Positions 42,913 through 51,916 of a DNA stretch of 64,000 nt are shown here, one piece after another. Source of the stretch: Thalassobacillus devorans (GTDB taxonomy: Bacteria > Bacillota > Bacilli > Bacillales > Halobacillaceae); contig NZ_FXEH01000006.1 of NCBI RefSeq assembly GCF_900176565.1, forward strand, positions 434,001-498,000, given 5' to 3'. Below the pieces are notes generated by a model that did no database searches, was not told the origin of the DNA, and saw only the letters and a program-made list of their open reading frames with translations. Each line of letters starts with the position of its first letter. Position 1 is the stretch's first letter. Made by a program: the position numbers and the translations under genes.

Positions 42913-43962
42913 CTAACTCTTCGTCATTTCTCTGACTAATTCACGGTTTCTCTTTTTGAAAACTTCGTTATGAGAAGACACCATGGCCACAGCATTTGCA
43001 TCCGGCTCAATGAATTGTTTGGCTTTGTTGACGGCATTGGCTGCGTCCTGGAAGGCGCCGGCGATCAGGTTCAGCTTTCCTTCATGGTTCAGGATATCTC
43101 CTGCTGCATAGACGCCTTCCACCGAGGTTTCGCTCGTTGCCGTTCCTTTTACGAAGTACTGATCGACTAGCTGGATATCAAATTTAGTGTTTTTCAGTAA
43201 CGAGGTGTCCTGGTCGAAGCCGTGGTTGACAATGACGTCATCTACCTCTAAGTAAAAACTCTCCCCAGTCTGATTGCTGGTCAGTTCCACCTGTGAGATG
43301 GTTTCATGATCTTCTGAAGCCAACAACTTTGAAATCGTGGTATAAGGGAAACATTCTACCGAACTGTTTTCTAATTGGGTAATTTGCGCTTCATGCCCGT
43401 TCAGGCAATCTTTCCGGTAAGCTAAGTAAACTTTTTTGGCGACTGGTTCCAGTTCATTCGCCCAATCGATCGCTGAATTCCCGCCGCCGGATATGATGAC
43501 GGTTTTATCTTTAAATGTTTTCAGTGATTTCACGGTATAGTGCAGGTTGCCAAGTTCGAATCTCTCCGCTCCTTCAATGTTCAGCTTCTGTGGCATTAAG
43601 ATACCGCTTCCTACTGCAACAATGACAGTTTTGGAATAATGAATTCTTCCTGAAGCCGCTTCGAGTAGAAAGGTGCCAGTTTCATCCCGTGAAATGGAAA
43701 CGACTTTTTCATTGAGAACGACTTCCGGGTTGAACGTTAATCCCTGTTCGATCATTTGGTCCATGAGCTGCTTTCCTGGAACGGGAGGGAGGCCGCCGAC
43801 ATCCCAGACCATTTTTTCAGGATATATTTGAACTTTCCCGCCTAATTGCGGCTGGAATTCGATGATTTTTGTTTTCATTTCCCGTAGTCCACTGTAAAAG
43901 GCAGAATAAAGCCCCGCAGGACCTCCGCCGATAATCGTAACATCAAAAATTTCCTTTCCCAT
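42913..43962 (-). CDS. Ferredoxin/flavodoxin--NADP reductase, YumC type
   Basis: A 349-residue thioredoxin-reductase-like flavoprotein. The FAD site is VTIIGGGPAGLYSAFYSGLR, then PEKMVWDVGGLPPVPG. The NADP site is KTVIISGGGNSAIDWANEL and the C-terminal FAD motif is GVYAAGDILNHEGKLNLIAG. There is no CxxC, which separates it from thioredoxin reductase. The start at 43962 follows GGAGGGGGAG. The gene is divergent from a siderophore ABC system and shares its Fur-box region. A role in reducing ferredoxin, or iron from siderophores, is plausible. Confidence 0.9.
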   Translation of the reverse strand: MGKEIFDVTIIGGGPAGLYSAFYSGLREMKTKIIEFQPQLGGKVQIYPEKMVWDVGGLPPVPGKQLMDQMIEQGLTFNPEVVLNEKVVSISRDETGTFLLEAASGRIHYSKTVIVAVGSGILMPQKLNIEGAERFELGNLHYTVKSLKTFKDKTVIISGGGNSAIDWANELEPVAKKVYLAYRKDCLNGHEAQITQLENSSVECFPYTTISKLLASEDHETISQVELTSNQTGESFYLEVDDVIVNHGFDQDTSLLKNTKFDIQLVDQYFVKGTATSETSVEGVYAAGDILNHEGKLNLIAGAFQDAANAVNKAKQFIEPDANAVAMVSSHNEVFKKRNRELVREMTKS

Positions 43963-44073
43963 TGAATAACTCCCCCTCCAATATGTAAAAACCATTTAAA
44001 CCGATAAACTTTATATGGAAAATGTTGTTGACAAAGCGAGTGAGCCGACTTATAGTATCATTATAAACGAAAG

Positions 44074-44088
44074 TGATAATCATTCTCA
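44074..44088. promoter_or_regulatory. Fur box
   Basis: TGATAAT-C-ATTCTCA matches the Bacillus 7-1-7 Fur site TGATAAT-N-ATTATCA with one change. It lies 28 bases before the ATPase start, in the divergent promoter region. Confidence 0.85.
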
Positions 44089-44116
44089 ACAAAATATTTT
44101 ATTTGGAGGCTTCACG

Positions 44117-44962
44117 ATGCGCCGTTTATCAACTGAACGTCTACATATCGGCTATGGGGAAAAAACGATTGTCAGTGATTTGACGTTGGAAATACCAGAT
44201 CAGAAAATCACCACGATCATCGGTTCCAATGGGTGTGGGAAATCCACCTTGTTAAAAGCGATGACACGGATCATTCCATATCAATCAGGATCGGTGATTC
44301 TTGATGGTGCCAGTATCTCGAGGGAAGATACAAAATCCCTCGCCAAAAAGATGGCGATTCTCCCACAGAACCCGGAAAGCGCTGCCGGGCTGACGGTTGG
44401 GGAGCTGGTTTCTTATGGGCGATTTCCTTACCAGAAAGGGTTCGGCCGTTTGAACAAAAAGGATATCGAGGTCATTGACTGGGCGCTTGAAGAGACTGGA
44501 ATCCTGCCATTCAAATACCAGCCTGTCGATGCGTTGTCCGGCGGGCAGCGTCAGCGGGTCTGGATTGCTATGTCCCTTGCCCAGGAAACCGAGATGATTT
44601 TCCTTGATGAACCGACGACCTATTTGGATATGGCCCACCAGCTCGAGGTTCTGGAACTTTTGCAGAAATTGAACAGGGAACAGGGCCGGACAATTGTTAT
44701 GGTGCTGCATGATTTGAACCAGGCCGCCCGGTTTGCCGATCATATCATCGCGTTGAAAGACGGAAAAGTTGTGAAAGCCGGATCGAGTGAAGCGGTGATC
44801 CAGCGGGAAGTCCTCCAGGAAGTATTCAAGATTGATGCGGAAATCGGCAAAGACCCCCGCACCAATAAACCAATGTGTATCACTTATAACTTACTTAAAG
44901 GAGAAGACGACAATGAAAAAGATACTTATGCCAATCCTGCTCTTATTCGTGCTTATTCTTAG
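44117..44962 (+). CDS. Iron-siderophore ABC transporter ATPase (FecE/FhuC type)
   Basis: A 281-residue ATPase. Walker A is IIGSNGCGKSTLLKAM, Q-loop LPQNPE, signature DALSGGQRQRVWIAMSLAQE, Walker B EMIFLDEPTTYLDMAHQ and switch His VMVLHDLNQAARFADH. Start ATG 44117 (TTTGGAGG), not the longer frame, which would include the Fur box. It is first in the operon ATPase-binding protein-permease-permease. Its 3' end overlaps the binding-protein gene by 50 bases, an unusually long overlap. Iron repression through Fur is predicted. Confidence 0.93.
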   Translation: MRRLSTERLHIGYGEKTIVSDLTLEIPDQKITTIIGSNGCGKSTLLKAMTRIIPYQSGSVILDGASISREDTKSLAKKMAILPQNPESAAGLTVGELVSYGRFPYQKGFGRLNKKDIEVIDWALEETGILPFKYQPVDALSGGQRQRVWIAMSLAQETEMIFLDEPTTYLDMAHQLEVLELLQKLNREQGRTIVMVLHDLNQAARFADHIIALKDGKVVKAGSSEAVIQREVLQEVFKIDAEIGKDPRTNKPMCITYNLLKGEDDNEKDTYANPALIRAYS

Positions 44963-45842
44963 CGCATGTGGAAGTACTTCAGGTGAAGAGGCTTCCGGTG
45001 AAACAGAAAGTGACAAGGAAAATGACAAGTCAGAAACGATTACCTATGAGTCCGAAAATGGTCCGGTAGAAGTACCGGCGAACCCGGAACGAGTCGTTGT
45101 ACTATCCTCCTATGCCGGCAATGTCATGGCGCTTGATGTCAACCTTGTCGGAGTTGATGCCTGGTCGAAGATGAACCCAAAATTTGAAGAGGAATTACAG
45201 GGTGTCGAAGAAGTCACCGATGATAACCTGGAAAAAATAATTGAGCTTGACCCAGATTTGATTATTGGACTTTCCAACATTAAAAATGTCGATAAATTGC
45301 AGGAAATCGCTCCAACTGTTACCTATACATATGGCAGCCTGGATTATTTAGAGCAGCATATTGAAATCGGAAAACTTTTGAACAAAGAAGAAGAAGCGAA
45401 ACAATGGGTGGAAGATTTTAAAGCACGTGCCCAGCAGGCAGGCGAAGACATCCGTGCTGAAATCGGGGAAGATGCTACCGTTTCCGTCATTGAAAACTTC
45501 GAAAAGCAATTATATGTATTTGGTGATAACTGGGGAAGAGGCACAGAAATTCTTTATCAGGAAATGGACCTGAAGATGCCTGAAAAAGTGAAAGAGATGG
45601 CGCTCGAAGACGGCTACTATGCCATTTCTCCAGAAGTACTTCCGGAGTATGCCGGCGATTATATCGTGTTCAGTAAAAATGCCGATTCTGAAACCTCTTT
45701 CCAGGATACCGATACGTACAAGAATATCCCGGCCGTGGAAAATGACCAGGTCATCGAAGTGAATGCCAAGGAGTTTTACTTCAACGATCCGGTGACATTG
45801 GAGTATCAGCTGGAGACATTCCAAGACGCATTTCTAAACTAG
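44913..45842 (+). CDS. Iron-siderophore-binding lipoprotein
   Basis: A 309-residue class III binding protein. The signal peptide has a lipobox (LILSACGS, Cys19), then an acidic linker (GEEASGETESDKENDKSE) and two lobes. Motifs include VPANPERVVVLSSYAGNVMA, LDPDLIIGLSN and APTVTYTYG. SD AAAGGAG at about 44897. It lies between its ATPase and permeases, with a hairpin afterwards that could trim downstream expression. Ferric hydroxamate or citrate ligands are possible; the ligand cannot be set from the sequence. Confidence 0.92.
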   Translation: MKKILMPILLLFVLILSACGSTSGEEASGETESDKENDKSETITYESENGPVEVPANPERVVVLSSYAGNVMALDVNLVGVDAWSKMNPKFEEELQGVEEVTDDNLEKIIELDPDLIIGLSNIKNVDKLQEIAPTVTYTYGSLDYLEQHIEIGKLLNKEEEAKQWVEDFKARAQQAGEDIRAEIGEDATVSVIENFEKQLYVFGDNWGRGTEILYQEMDLKMPEKVKEMALEDGYYAISPEVLPEYAGDYIVFSKNADSETSFQDTDTYKNIPAVENDQVIEVNAKEFYFNDPVTLEYQLETFQDAFLN

Positions 45843-45851
45843 TAATCTATG

Positions 45852-45878
45852 AGAGGAATTCATCCGTTGAATTCCTCT
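45852..45878 (+). terminator. Intra-operon hairpin after the binding-protein gene
   Basis: AGAGGAATTCA pairs exactly with TGAATTCCTCT, followed by TCTTATTT. Probably an attenuating terminator or mRNA-stabilising stem. Confidence 0.65.
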
Positions 45879-45892
45879 TCTTATTTGGCTAG

Positions 45893-46008
45893 CTTCGACG
45901 CCCAGACACTCGCGACATAAGCAACCCGTCTTGCGGAAGGGAAGGACGCCTTCCTCCAGCCGTTTTGCTTATGCGTGTCGTGTCTTTCCGGGCGCTTGCG
46001 CTTTTCTT
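45893..46008. repeat. Long imperfect inverted repeat inside the siderophore operon
   Basis: GCCCAGACACTCGCGACATA-AGCAA near the left end mirrors TTGCTT-ATGCGTGTCGTGTC near the right end, with AAGGA-CGCCTTCC in the centre. About 115 bases could fold into one branched structure. It fills the gap before the first permease; no gene is seen. Confidence 0.5.
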
Positions 46009-46041
46009 TTTGAATCATTTTACAGAGAAGATGGGGTTTCT

Positions 46042-47052
46042 ATGACGAAGGACAAACAGCTTACACATTCATTTACATATCAGATTATTATCGGCTTGGT
46101 CGTATTAAGCCTTTCATTCGCAGTAGCGATGCTTTTGGGTGCAGCAGAGACGACAGCACGCGATGTATGGCTGGCGCTTACTTCTAATGTGAAGTCGGAA
46201 AGCGTCAACATCATCCGTGAATTGCGGCTGCCTCGAGAAATCGCCGCTATTTTAGTCGGTGCGGGTTTGTCTGTTGCCGGTGCCATCATGCAGGGAATGA
46301 CGAGAAATCCGCTCGCTGACCCTGGACTGCTTGGGTTGACGGCAGGGGCTAATGCTGCGCTCGCCGTCACGTTGGCCATTTTTCCAACCACGAATTATCT
46401 AGGGATGACGATCGCCTGTTTTATCGGAGCAGGTGTAGGGGCAGGGCTCGTGTTTGGCATCGGCTCGATGAAAAGGGGAGGATTCTCGCCGTTTCGGATT
46501 GTGCTGGCAGGGGCTGCTGTTTCTGCGTTTTTGTTTGCTGTGGCGGAAGGGATCAGTCTAACTTTTAAAGTATCGAAGGATGTCTCGATGTGGACAGCCG
46601 GCGGGTTGGTCGGGGTTTCGTGGACACAAATCCAGGTAATCTTGCCATTCATCCTGATTGGACTGGTGATTGCCTTTTTGCTTGCCAGGCAGCTGACGAT
46701 CCTCAGTCTCAATGAGGAAGTAGCCGTAGGTCTCGGGCAGAAAACGACACAGATCAAGGCGATCTTATTTATCCTGATTATCCTATTGACCGGCGCTGCC
46801 GTAGCGGTGGTCGGGAATATCGCGTTTCTTGGCTTGATGATTCCTCACATCGTACGCCCGATTGTCGGGAAGGATTATCGCTCGATCCTCCCGATGTCGG
46901 CTGTATTCGGTGCTTCTTTTATGCTGTTGGCTGATACGGTCAGCCGGACGATAAACGCACCGTATGAAACACCGGTGGTAGCGATCATCTCTCTGATGGG
47001 ATTGCCATTCTTCCTATTTATCGTACAAAAGGGAGGGAGGAGTTTCTCATGA
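46042..47052 (+). CDS. Iron-siderophore ABC permease (FecCD family), first
   Basis: A 336-residue permease with about ten helices, the FecCD fold: LRLPREIAAILVGAGLSVAG, QGMTRNPLADPGLLGLTAGA and NIAFLGLMIPHIVRPIVGKD (the ATPase-coupling loop). The start ATG 46042 is preferred; the longer frame begins inside the inverted repeat and adds a non-family tail. The SD is modest (GAGAAGATGGGG). It overlaps the second permease by 4 bases. Confidence 0.92.
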   Translation: MTKDKQLTHSFTYQIIIGLVVLSLSFAVAMLLGAAETTARDVWLALTSNVKSESVNIIRELRLPREIAAILVGAGLSVAGAIMQGMTRNPLADPGLLGLTAGANAALAVTLAIFPTTNYLGMTIACFIGAGVGAGLVFGIGSMKRGGFSPFRIVLAGAAVSAFLFAVAEGISLTFKVSKDVSMWTAGGLVGVSWTQIQVILPFILIGLVIAFLLARQLTILSLNEEVAVGLGQKTTQIKAILFILIILLTGAAVAVVGNIAFLGLMIPHIVRPIVGKDYRSILPMSAVFGASFMLLADTVSRTINAPYETPVVAIISLMGLPFFLFIVQKGGRSFS

Positions 47053-48059
47053 TACATCCGGCTCTTATAAAAAAACAACGCATGCTTATGGCGGTACTAA
47101 CCGTCTTAATTATCGTGACCATCCTGGTGAGTATGGGGATGGGCTATTCTTCTGTATCTTTTGATCGCATTCTCCCGACGCTGCTTGGAAACGGAACCTT
47201 TAAAGAAGAATTTGTCCTGTATTCAATTCGGCTGCCCCGAATCATTATTACGCTATTGGCAGGGATGGCGCTGGCACTGTCGGGGGCTATTTTGCAGGGG
47301 ATCACCCGAAACGATTTAGCGGACCCAGGCATTATCGGGATCAACGCCGGGGCTGGGGTTGCAGTCGCTGTGTTCTTTTTGTTTTTTCCAATTGAAGCAG
47401 GCTCGTTCGTGTATTTTCTTCCGATTGCAGCCTTTGTTGGAGCCTTTCTGACCGCCTGCCTGATCTATGTCTTCTCTTATCAGCGAAAAGTGGGGATTCA
47501 GCCGACGAGGCTGATCCTGGTTGGTGTCGGCTTCTCGATGGCGTTATCCGGTGCCATGGTCGTGCTCATATCATCCGCTGAGCGTGAGAAAGTAGATTTT
47601 ATTGCAAAATGGCTCGCGGGGAATATCTGGGGTACTGATTGGCCATTTATTTTTGCCATCCTGCCATGGCTGATACTCCTGATTCCTTTTACCTTATATA
47701 AGTCGAACCGACTGAATCTATTAGGACTAAGTGAGCCGGTTTCTATTGGCGTTGGTCTCGCGGTTGAAAAAGAACGGATTGTCCTGCTGGTTACGGCCGT
47801 AGCGCTTGCTGCTTCTGCCGTTTCGGTAACCGGGGGGATCGCCTTTATCGGATTGATGGCACCTCACCTTGCTAAATCATTAATCGGTCCGAGAAACCAA
47901 TCGTTCCTGCCCTTGGCTTTATTGCTCGGTGGGTGGCTGCTGTTATTTGCGGATACGATCGGGCGGAATGTTCTCGAGCCTGATGGGGTTCCTGCAGGGA
48001 TTATGGCAGCGTTGATCGGTGCTCCTTATTTTATCTATTTATTGTTGAAGAAGGTTTAG
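47049..48059 (+). CDS. Iron-siderophore ABC permease (FecCD family), second
   Basis: A 336-residue partner permease: IRLPRIIITLLAGMALALSG, QGITRNDLADPGIIGINAGA, GGIAFIGLMAPHLAKSLIGP and a final DGVPAGIMAALIGAPYFIYL. SD GGGAGGAG inside the previous gene. With the first permease it forms the membrane channel of the importer. It ends the operon. Confidence 0.92.
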   Translation: MIHPALIKKQRMLMAVLTVLIIVTILVSMGMGYSSVSFDRILPTLLGNGTFKEEFVLYSIRLPRIIITLLAGMALALSGAILQGITRNDLADPGIIGINAGAGVAVAVFFLFFPIEAGSFVYFLPIAAFVGAFLTACLIYVFSYQRKVGIQPTRLILVGVGFSMALSGAMVVLISSAEREKVDFIAKWLAGNIWGTDWPFIFAILPWLILLIPFTLYKSNRLNLLGLSEPVSIGVGLAVEKERIVLLVTAVALAASAVSVTGGIAFIGLMAPHLAKSLIGPRNQSFLPLALLLGGWLLLFADTIGRNVLEPDGVPAGIMAALIGAPYFIYLLLKKV

Positions 48060-48355
48060 CTTGCTTGCTCCGGGTGACTCACCCACGGTATAAAACGCTA
48101 TGACTTTTTGTTATTTTTACCAGTAGTAGTCTTTCTTGTACTTTAAGAAAGTTTAACCTTGTTAAAGGATTAAAGTATAAGAAAGACTTTGGCTTTCGCC
48201 ATAAGGACTTGGCGATAAGCCAAGTATTTCTAATGGAAGTGAGGGGGCGAGGTTCAAGACCCTTGGTGTCGCTGGTGGTTTATACTAATTACGAGCCAAC
48301 CTGATCGTAGGATGGTAGAATATAGATAGATATTCTGCGAGAGGGAGAAGAAGAC
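48060..48355. repeat. Nested repeats: ACTTGGC element (48141-48225) inside a GTGACTCACCC-type repeat
   Basis: The outer repeat (GTGACTCACCCACGGTAT at about 48066; GGAAGTGAGGGGGCGAGGTT near 48234) matches the copy at 42749-42843 without its middle. The insert carries AAAGTTTAACCTTGTTAAAG, GATTAAAGT and CGCCATAAGGACTTGGC-GATAA-GCCAAGT, the same element as 1541-1600. The stem ACTTGGC/GCCAAGT is at 48207-48213 and 48219-48225. CTTTCTTGTACTTTAAGAAAG forms another stem at the left border. It lies upstream of the lysozyme-like gene. Confidence 0.6.
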
Positions 48356-49009
48356 ATGGCTGGAAGCAAAACTAACAGGAAGTTTAAAATAGCGTTGAGA
48401 AAACTTTTCTTCAAGAATGTTCTCCCGCTGCTGATCGTCATCGGCGCCATTCAGTTTTTTGCAAACAACCCGCTTGATATAAATGTAAGCAATCTTACTA
48501 ATGAAAATAGAGGAAATCTATCAAAGCAAGTGTTGCAGTATGAAGATAAAATGGAGAAATACGCAAAAGAAGAGGGAATAGAAGATTATGTACCTATTAT
48601 TCTTGCCTTAATGATGCAAGAATCTAGTGGGAGAGGGAACGATCCCATGCAAGCCTCTGAATCATATTGTGGTTCTGTCGGTTGTATTGATGATCCGGAA
48701 AAATCGATTGAACAAGGAGTTTCCTATTTTGCTCACACACTGGAGAAAGCTGATTATAACGTTAAATTAGCTTTACAATCGTATAATTTCGGAGCTGGAT
48801 TTATCGATTATGTCAGGAATAATGGCGGGGAATACACGCAAGCGTTGGCGATTGAATTCTCTGCGAAGAAGTACGAAGAGTTAGAACATACCGGTATTTA
48901 TAGCTGCATTCGCGAAGAGGCACTGCAGTATGAAGCTTGTTACGGTGACATTTATTATGTCGATGCGGTCTTGAACTATTATGATGAAGAGAACGAGGAA
49001 ATTATGTAA
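48356..49009 (+). CDS. Lysozyme-like (CwlT N-terminal/YocA-type) cell-wall hydrolase, membrane-anchored
   Basis: A 217-residue protein. A basic start and one membrane helix (residues 21-39, VLPLLIVIGAIQFFANN) are followed by a lytic-transglycosylase/lysozyme domain: VPIILALMMQESSGRGNDPM (catalytic Glu in QESSG), QASES, SIEQGVSYFAHTLEKA and ALQSYNFGAGFIDYV. The family cleaves the glycan backbone of peptidoglycan; in B. subtilis relatives occur alone or fused as CwlT. SD GAGAGGGAGAAG. Single gene with its own terminator. Confidence 0.88.
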   Translation: MAGSKTNRKFKIALRKLFFKNVLPLLIVIGAIQFFANNPLDINVSNLTNENRGNLSKQVLQYEDKMEKYAKEEGIEDYVPIILALMMQESSGRGNDPMQASESYCGSVGCIDDPEKSIEQGVSYFAHTLEKADYNVKLALQSYNFGAGFIDYVRNNGGEYTQALAIEFSAKKYEELEHTGIYSCIREEALQYEACYGDIYYVDAVLNYYDEENEEIM

Positions 49010-49015
49010 GCGAAA

Positions 49016-49057
49016 GAGGCTGCCACCTAAGTCTGGTACTTAGGAAGCGGCCTTTTT
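49016..49057 (+). terminator. Terminator after the lysozyme-like gene
   Basis: AGGCTGCC-ACCTAAGT pairs with ACTTAGGA-AGCGGCCT, followed by TTTTC. Confidence 0.75.
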
Positions 49058-49179
49058 CTCTATTCTATTGGGACTATAGAAGTAATAAATCGGGATTTGC
49101 AGGGAAAAATGGAGTCTTGCTCTTTTTGTCGAAGTATGGAAAGATGAACATAGGTTCATTTTTCAAAGGAGGCAAAAGC

Positions 49180-49596
49180 GTGACTTGTAAACTCAAAGAA
49201 TTCGAAAATAGTATCATAGCTGAACACCTTCATCGTGCGCTGACTAAAATGGATGGCGTGGAATATGATGATAGCGCCCAGGGGCCGACCATCGGTTACC
49301 GTTTAAAAAGGCAAACATTCCAGTTCGCTACGCTGCATGGTGGGAAGGCGTATCAGTCACTTGTTTTACATATGGATCCAGGCAACCCGGACTCACGAAT
49401 TGGCAAAGAAAAGCAACGGGAGGTCCAGAAAGTACTGGATTTTGATATCGCAAGCTGCCGTAATCACCTTTTGAAACGTCACGAAGTTTATATTCCTTTT
49501 GAGAAGCTGGATTGTTTGAATGCGCTTGTCTGCATTCAGCCGTTTATTAATGAAGCGATGGAAGTCCAGAAGGAAGAAGGAAGGGTCGTAGTTTAA
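49180..49596 (+). CDS. Hypothetical soluble protein
   Basis: 138 residues from a GTG at 49180 with a strong AAAGGAGG, chosen over a longer frame without SD. The product (TCKLKEFENSIIAEHLHRAL, TKMDGVEYDDSAQGPTIGYR, FATLHGGKAYQSLVLHMDPG) is an alpha/beta protein without membrane segments. It ends FINEAMEVQKEEGRVVV. I do not recognise the family. Neighbours give no clue; it is monocistronic. Confidence 0.65.
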   Translation: MTCKLKEFENSIIAEHLHRALTKMDGVEYDDSAQGPTIGYRLKRQTFQFATLHGGKAYQSLVLHMDPGNPDSRIGKEKQREVQKVLDFDIASCRNHLLKRHEVYIPFEKLDCLNALVCIQPFINEAMEVQKEEGRVVV

Positions 49597-49628
49597 TCCT
49601 TCACCTTTATAAATACTCTATTCACATT

Positions 49629-49676
49629 AAAAAACCTAATATCAGACATGAATAAGTGTCAGGTATTAGGTTTTAT
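49629..49676. terminator. Bidirectional terminator
   Basis: AAAAAACCTAATA-TCAGACA pairs with TGTC-AGGTATTAGGTTTT between the convergent hypothetical and sulfatase genes. Confidence 0.8.
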
Positions 49677-49681
49677 TTATT

Positions 49682-51613
49682 CTACTTATTTTGGATAGGG
49701 GTCATAATATGGAAGTTTTGATTGAATGAATCGATTAGGGATAAGAACGTATTCCACGCACGAACATCACTCTCTACTTTTATCTCGGAAGGATCTGGCT
49801 TTTCGTTAGTAGAAACTAACGTATATAACGTTTCTTTTGGCATCGTAACCGTAACAGCTGCATCTTCGGCCAATTCATCATGTAAATATCGGAAAATCCC
49901 GCGCTTCAACTCGGTTGAAACTGTGTCTTCTCTGTCTGGGATAACAAAATTGATTTTATAATCAAAACGCCCAGCTTCTCGTCCTTTAATGCGAATACTA
50001 AGTAAATAAAGCACATTTTCGAGAGATAAACTATTTAATACATCCTCTGTAATAATCGAACCTCGGGCTGGAAGAATGCCGTAGCGCAGTTCCTGAGCTC
50101 CTGTTAAATATACATTTCGCCACGGACCTGATTCCGCCACATAGCCTAATTGTTCTAAAGCATCAGCACAAAGCAGTTTGGCTTCTCTGTTACCTGGGTT
50201 TGCAAAGATCACCTGTTTGGTCACTTCTGCAACCCATTGATATTCTCCTTTTTTGAAGTCCTGCTTCGCTTTTTCGATCACACGGGACTCGCCACCCATA
50301 TATTGGACATATTTTTTTGCTGATTCTTCCGGTAATAATTTATTTAGATTAACCGGGTTCCCATTATACCAGCCGATATACTTCTGATACACGGCTTTGG
50401 CATTATGATTGACGGTTCCATAAAACTGACTGTTATACCATTCTCCTGCAAGTGGTTCTGGAAGTTTCACCATTCTTCCAACTTCATCAATGGTATATCC
50501 TTTGTTAATCAGCCTTAATGTCTGGTCATTGATATATTGATATAGATCTCTTTGTTTTTCCAAATAGTCAATCGCTGCTTCGTTTCCAAAACGGGGCCAG
50601 TTGTGCACACCAAATACGGACGTTAAGTCCGCTCCCCATAAATTGATGGCCTTTTGAATGCTGGTTGCCCAGGCTACCGGGTCTCTGACTTCCGCTCCTC
50701 TTAATGTATAAAAGTTATGAAGCGTCGCATTACAAAGCTCGGCAATACATAACGAACGTTCACCTGGGATATAGATGATCATTTCCGATGGTGCTTCCGT
50801 GTGCAAAGCTAATTGAAACTCCATCGCAATCCCATCAACCTCATGTTCTGCGTAATCTTCATTAATTTCAAAAATGTTGTCTGTGAAGGTAACGTTTCCG
50901 ATGGATACAGCTTTTCCGATGCCATTATCGACCTGCCCTTTCTCATCCCGGGGTAAAACGGACCCGTACATATAGACACCACGCCGGGTCATGGCCACCC
51001 CGGCATTTACATTCTCTTGTAAAACAGAATGAATAAAATTCTGTGGGGCATAAATCATCGCATCTTCTTTAGCAAATTCTAATACCCCTAAGATCCCTCC
51101 ATAATGGTCGGTGTGCGAGTGGGTGATGATGACCGCACTTACAGGAATCTCGCCAAAATAATTATTTACCAAGCGCATAGCTGCCTCAGCTGTCTCTTTG
51201 GTAGTCAAACAATCAATGACAATCCAGCCTGTACTTCCTTTGACGAACGTGATATTCGCTAAATCAAACCCTCGAACCTGATAGATATTGTCCGTAAATT
51301 TAAATAACCCTGTATTTAAATTTAAATTCCCCTGTACCCAAAGCTTCGGATTGACAGTAAAAGGGATATAGTTATTGAAAAGAAAACGGTACCTCTTTAG
51401 ATCCCATACCGGATACACGGAAGCCTGGCTATGGATGACAGGCAGGTTTGTATTCACAAGCATCCCGGCTTTCGCCAGTTTATTTTCAACTTCTACCTCA
51501 TTCCAATTGATTTTTTGATAGGTTTCATGATTGATTCGCGCTGTCTTTCTGGTAGCATCTTTTCTTAAATCATGCGGTATATGTGCATTATGATTGTGCT
51601 CATTAAATTTCAT
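49682..51613 (-). CDS. Alkyl sulfatase (SdsA1/BDS1-type metallo-beta-lactamase fold)
   Basis: A 643-residue zinc hydrolase that releases sulfate from alkyl sulfates such as dodecyl sulfate. The N-terminal region has the metallo-beta-lactamase motif VIITHSHTDHYGGILG, then EVDGIAMEFQLALHTEAPSE and FGVHNWPRFGN. A helical dimerisation domain follows (YQYINDQTLRLINKGYTIDE), and a C-terminal SCP-2-like domain starts near residue 520. No signal peptide is evident, so it may act in the cytoplasm. The ATG at 51613 (GGGGGTG) is preferred to a GTG lying in the SD itself. It diverges from the D-amino acid operon. Confidence 0.92.
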   Translation of the reverse strand: MKFNEHNHNAHIPHDLRKDATRKTARINHETYQKINWNEVEVENKLAKAGMLVNTNLPVIHSQASVYPVWDLKRYRFLFNNYIPFTVNPKLWVQGNLNLNTGLFKFTDNIYQVRGFDLANITFVKGSTGWIVIDCLTTKETAEAAMRLVNNYFGEIPVSAVIITHSHTDHYGGILGVLEFAKEDAMIYAPQNFIHSVLQENVNAGVAMTRRGVYMYGSVLPRDEKGQVDNGIGKAVSIGNVTFTDNIFEINEDYAEHEVDGIAMEFQLALHTEAPSEMIIYIPGERSLCIAELCNATLHNFYTLRGAEVRDPVAWATSIQKAINLWGADLTSVFGVHNWPRFGNEAAIDYLEKQRDLYQYINDQTLRLINKGYTIDEVGRMVKLPEPLAGEWYNSQFYGTVNHNAKAVYQKYIGWYNGNPVNLNKLLPEESAKKYVQYMGGESRVIEKAKQDFKKGEYQWVAEVTKQVIFANPGNREAKLLCADALEQLGYVAESGPWRNVYLTGAQELRYGILPARGSIITEDVLNSLSLENVLYLLSIRIKGREAGRFDYKINFVIPDREDTVSTELKRGIFRYLHDELAEDAAVTVTMPKETLYTLVSTNEKPDPSEIKVESDVRAWNTFLSLIDSFNQNFHIMTPIQNK

Positions 51614-51836
51614 AAAGGGCACCCCCGGGGTAATGTGAGCTTAATGTGTTCATCAAAATAATATATGCGACTTTTAAATTCGCATGATAGGAGGGGGCTA
51701 AAAGCGGTATAGTAGTCTTTAACCTAGGGGCAAATATTATTGTGAGAAATTATTTTCCAATGGTTACACTCAGGAGGGTAAACCACCTATAAAGGAAGAC
51801 TTCAAAATAAATTATCTGAAATTTTTTAATACTGTG

Positions 51837-51866
51837 TTGACTTGTTTTTCGTAACCTGTTTATAAT
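51837..51866 (+). promoter_or_regulatory. Sigma-A promoter of the transporter-racemase operon
   Basis: TTGACT, 18 bases, TATAAT (51861-51866). Both boxes are near consensus. Transcription would start near 51873, leaving a leader of about 240 bases before the YhdT-like gene. Confidence 0.75.
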
Positions 51867-51879
51867 GAATAAAAGTTGA

Positions 51880-51916
51880 TACTTCATAAAAATAAGTTTT
51901 TGAAGTGGCTACTTCA
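51880..51916. promoter_or_regulatory. Candidate RpiR-type operator
   Basis: TGAAGT-GGCT-ACTTCA (51901-51916) is a perfect palindrome, with a further ACTTCA half-site at about 51881 and CACTTCA just after. It lies directly downstream of the transcription start, where a repressor would block. The RpiR-family regulator encoded in the operon is the obvious candidate; that link is inference. Confidence 0.5.
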
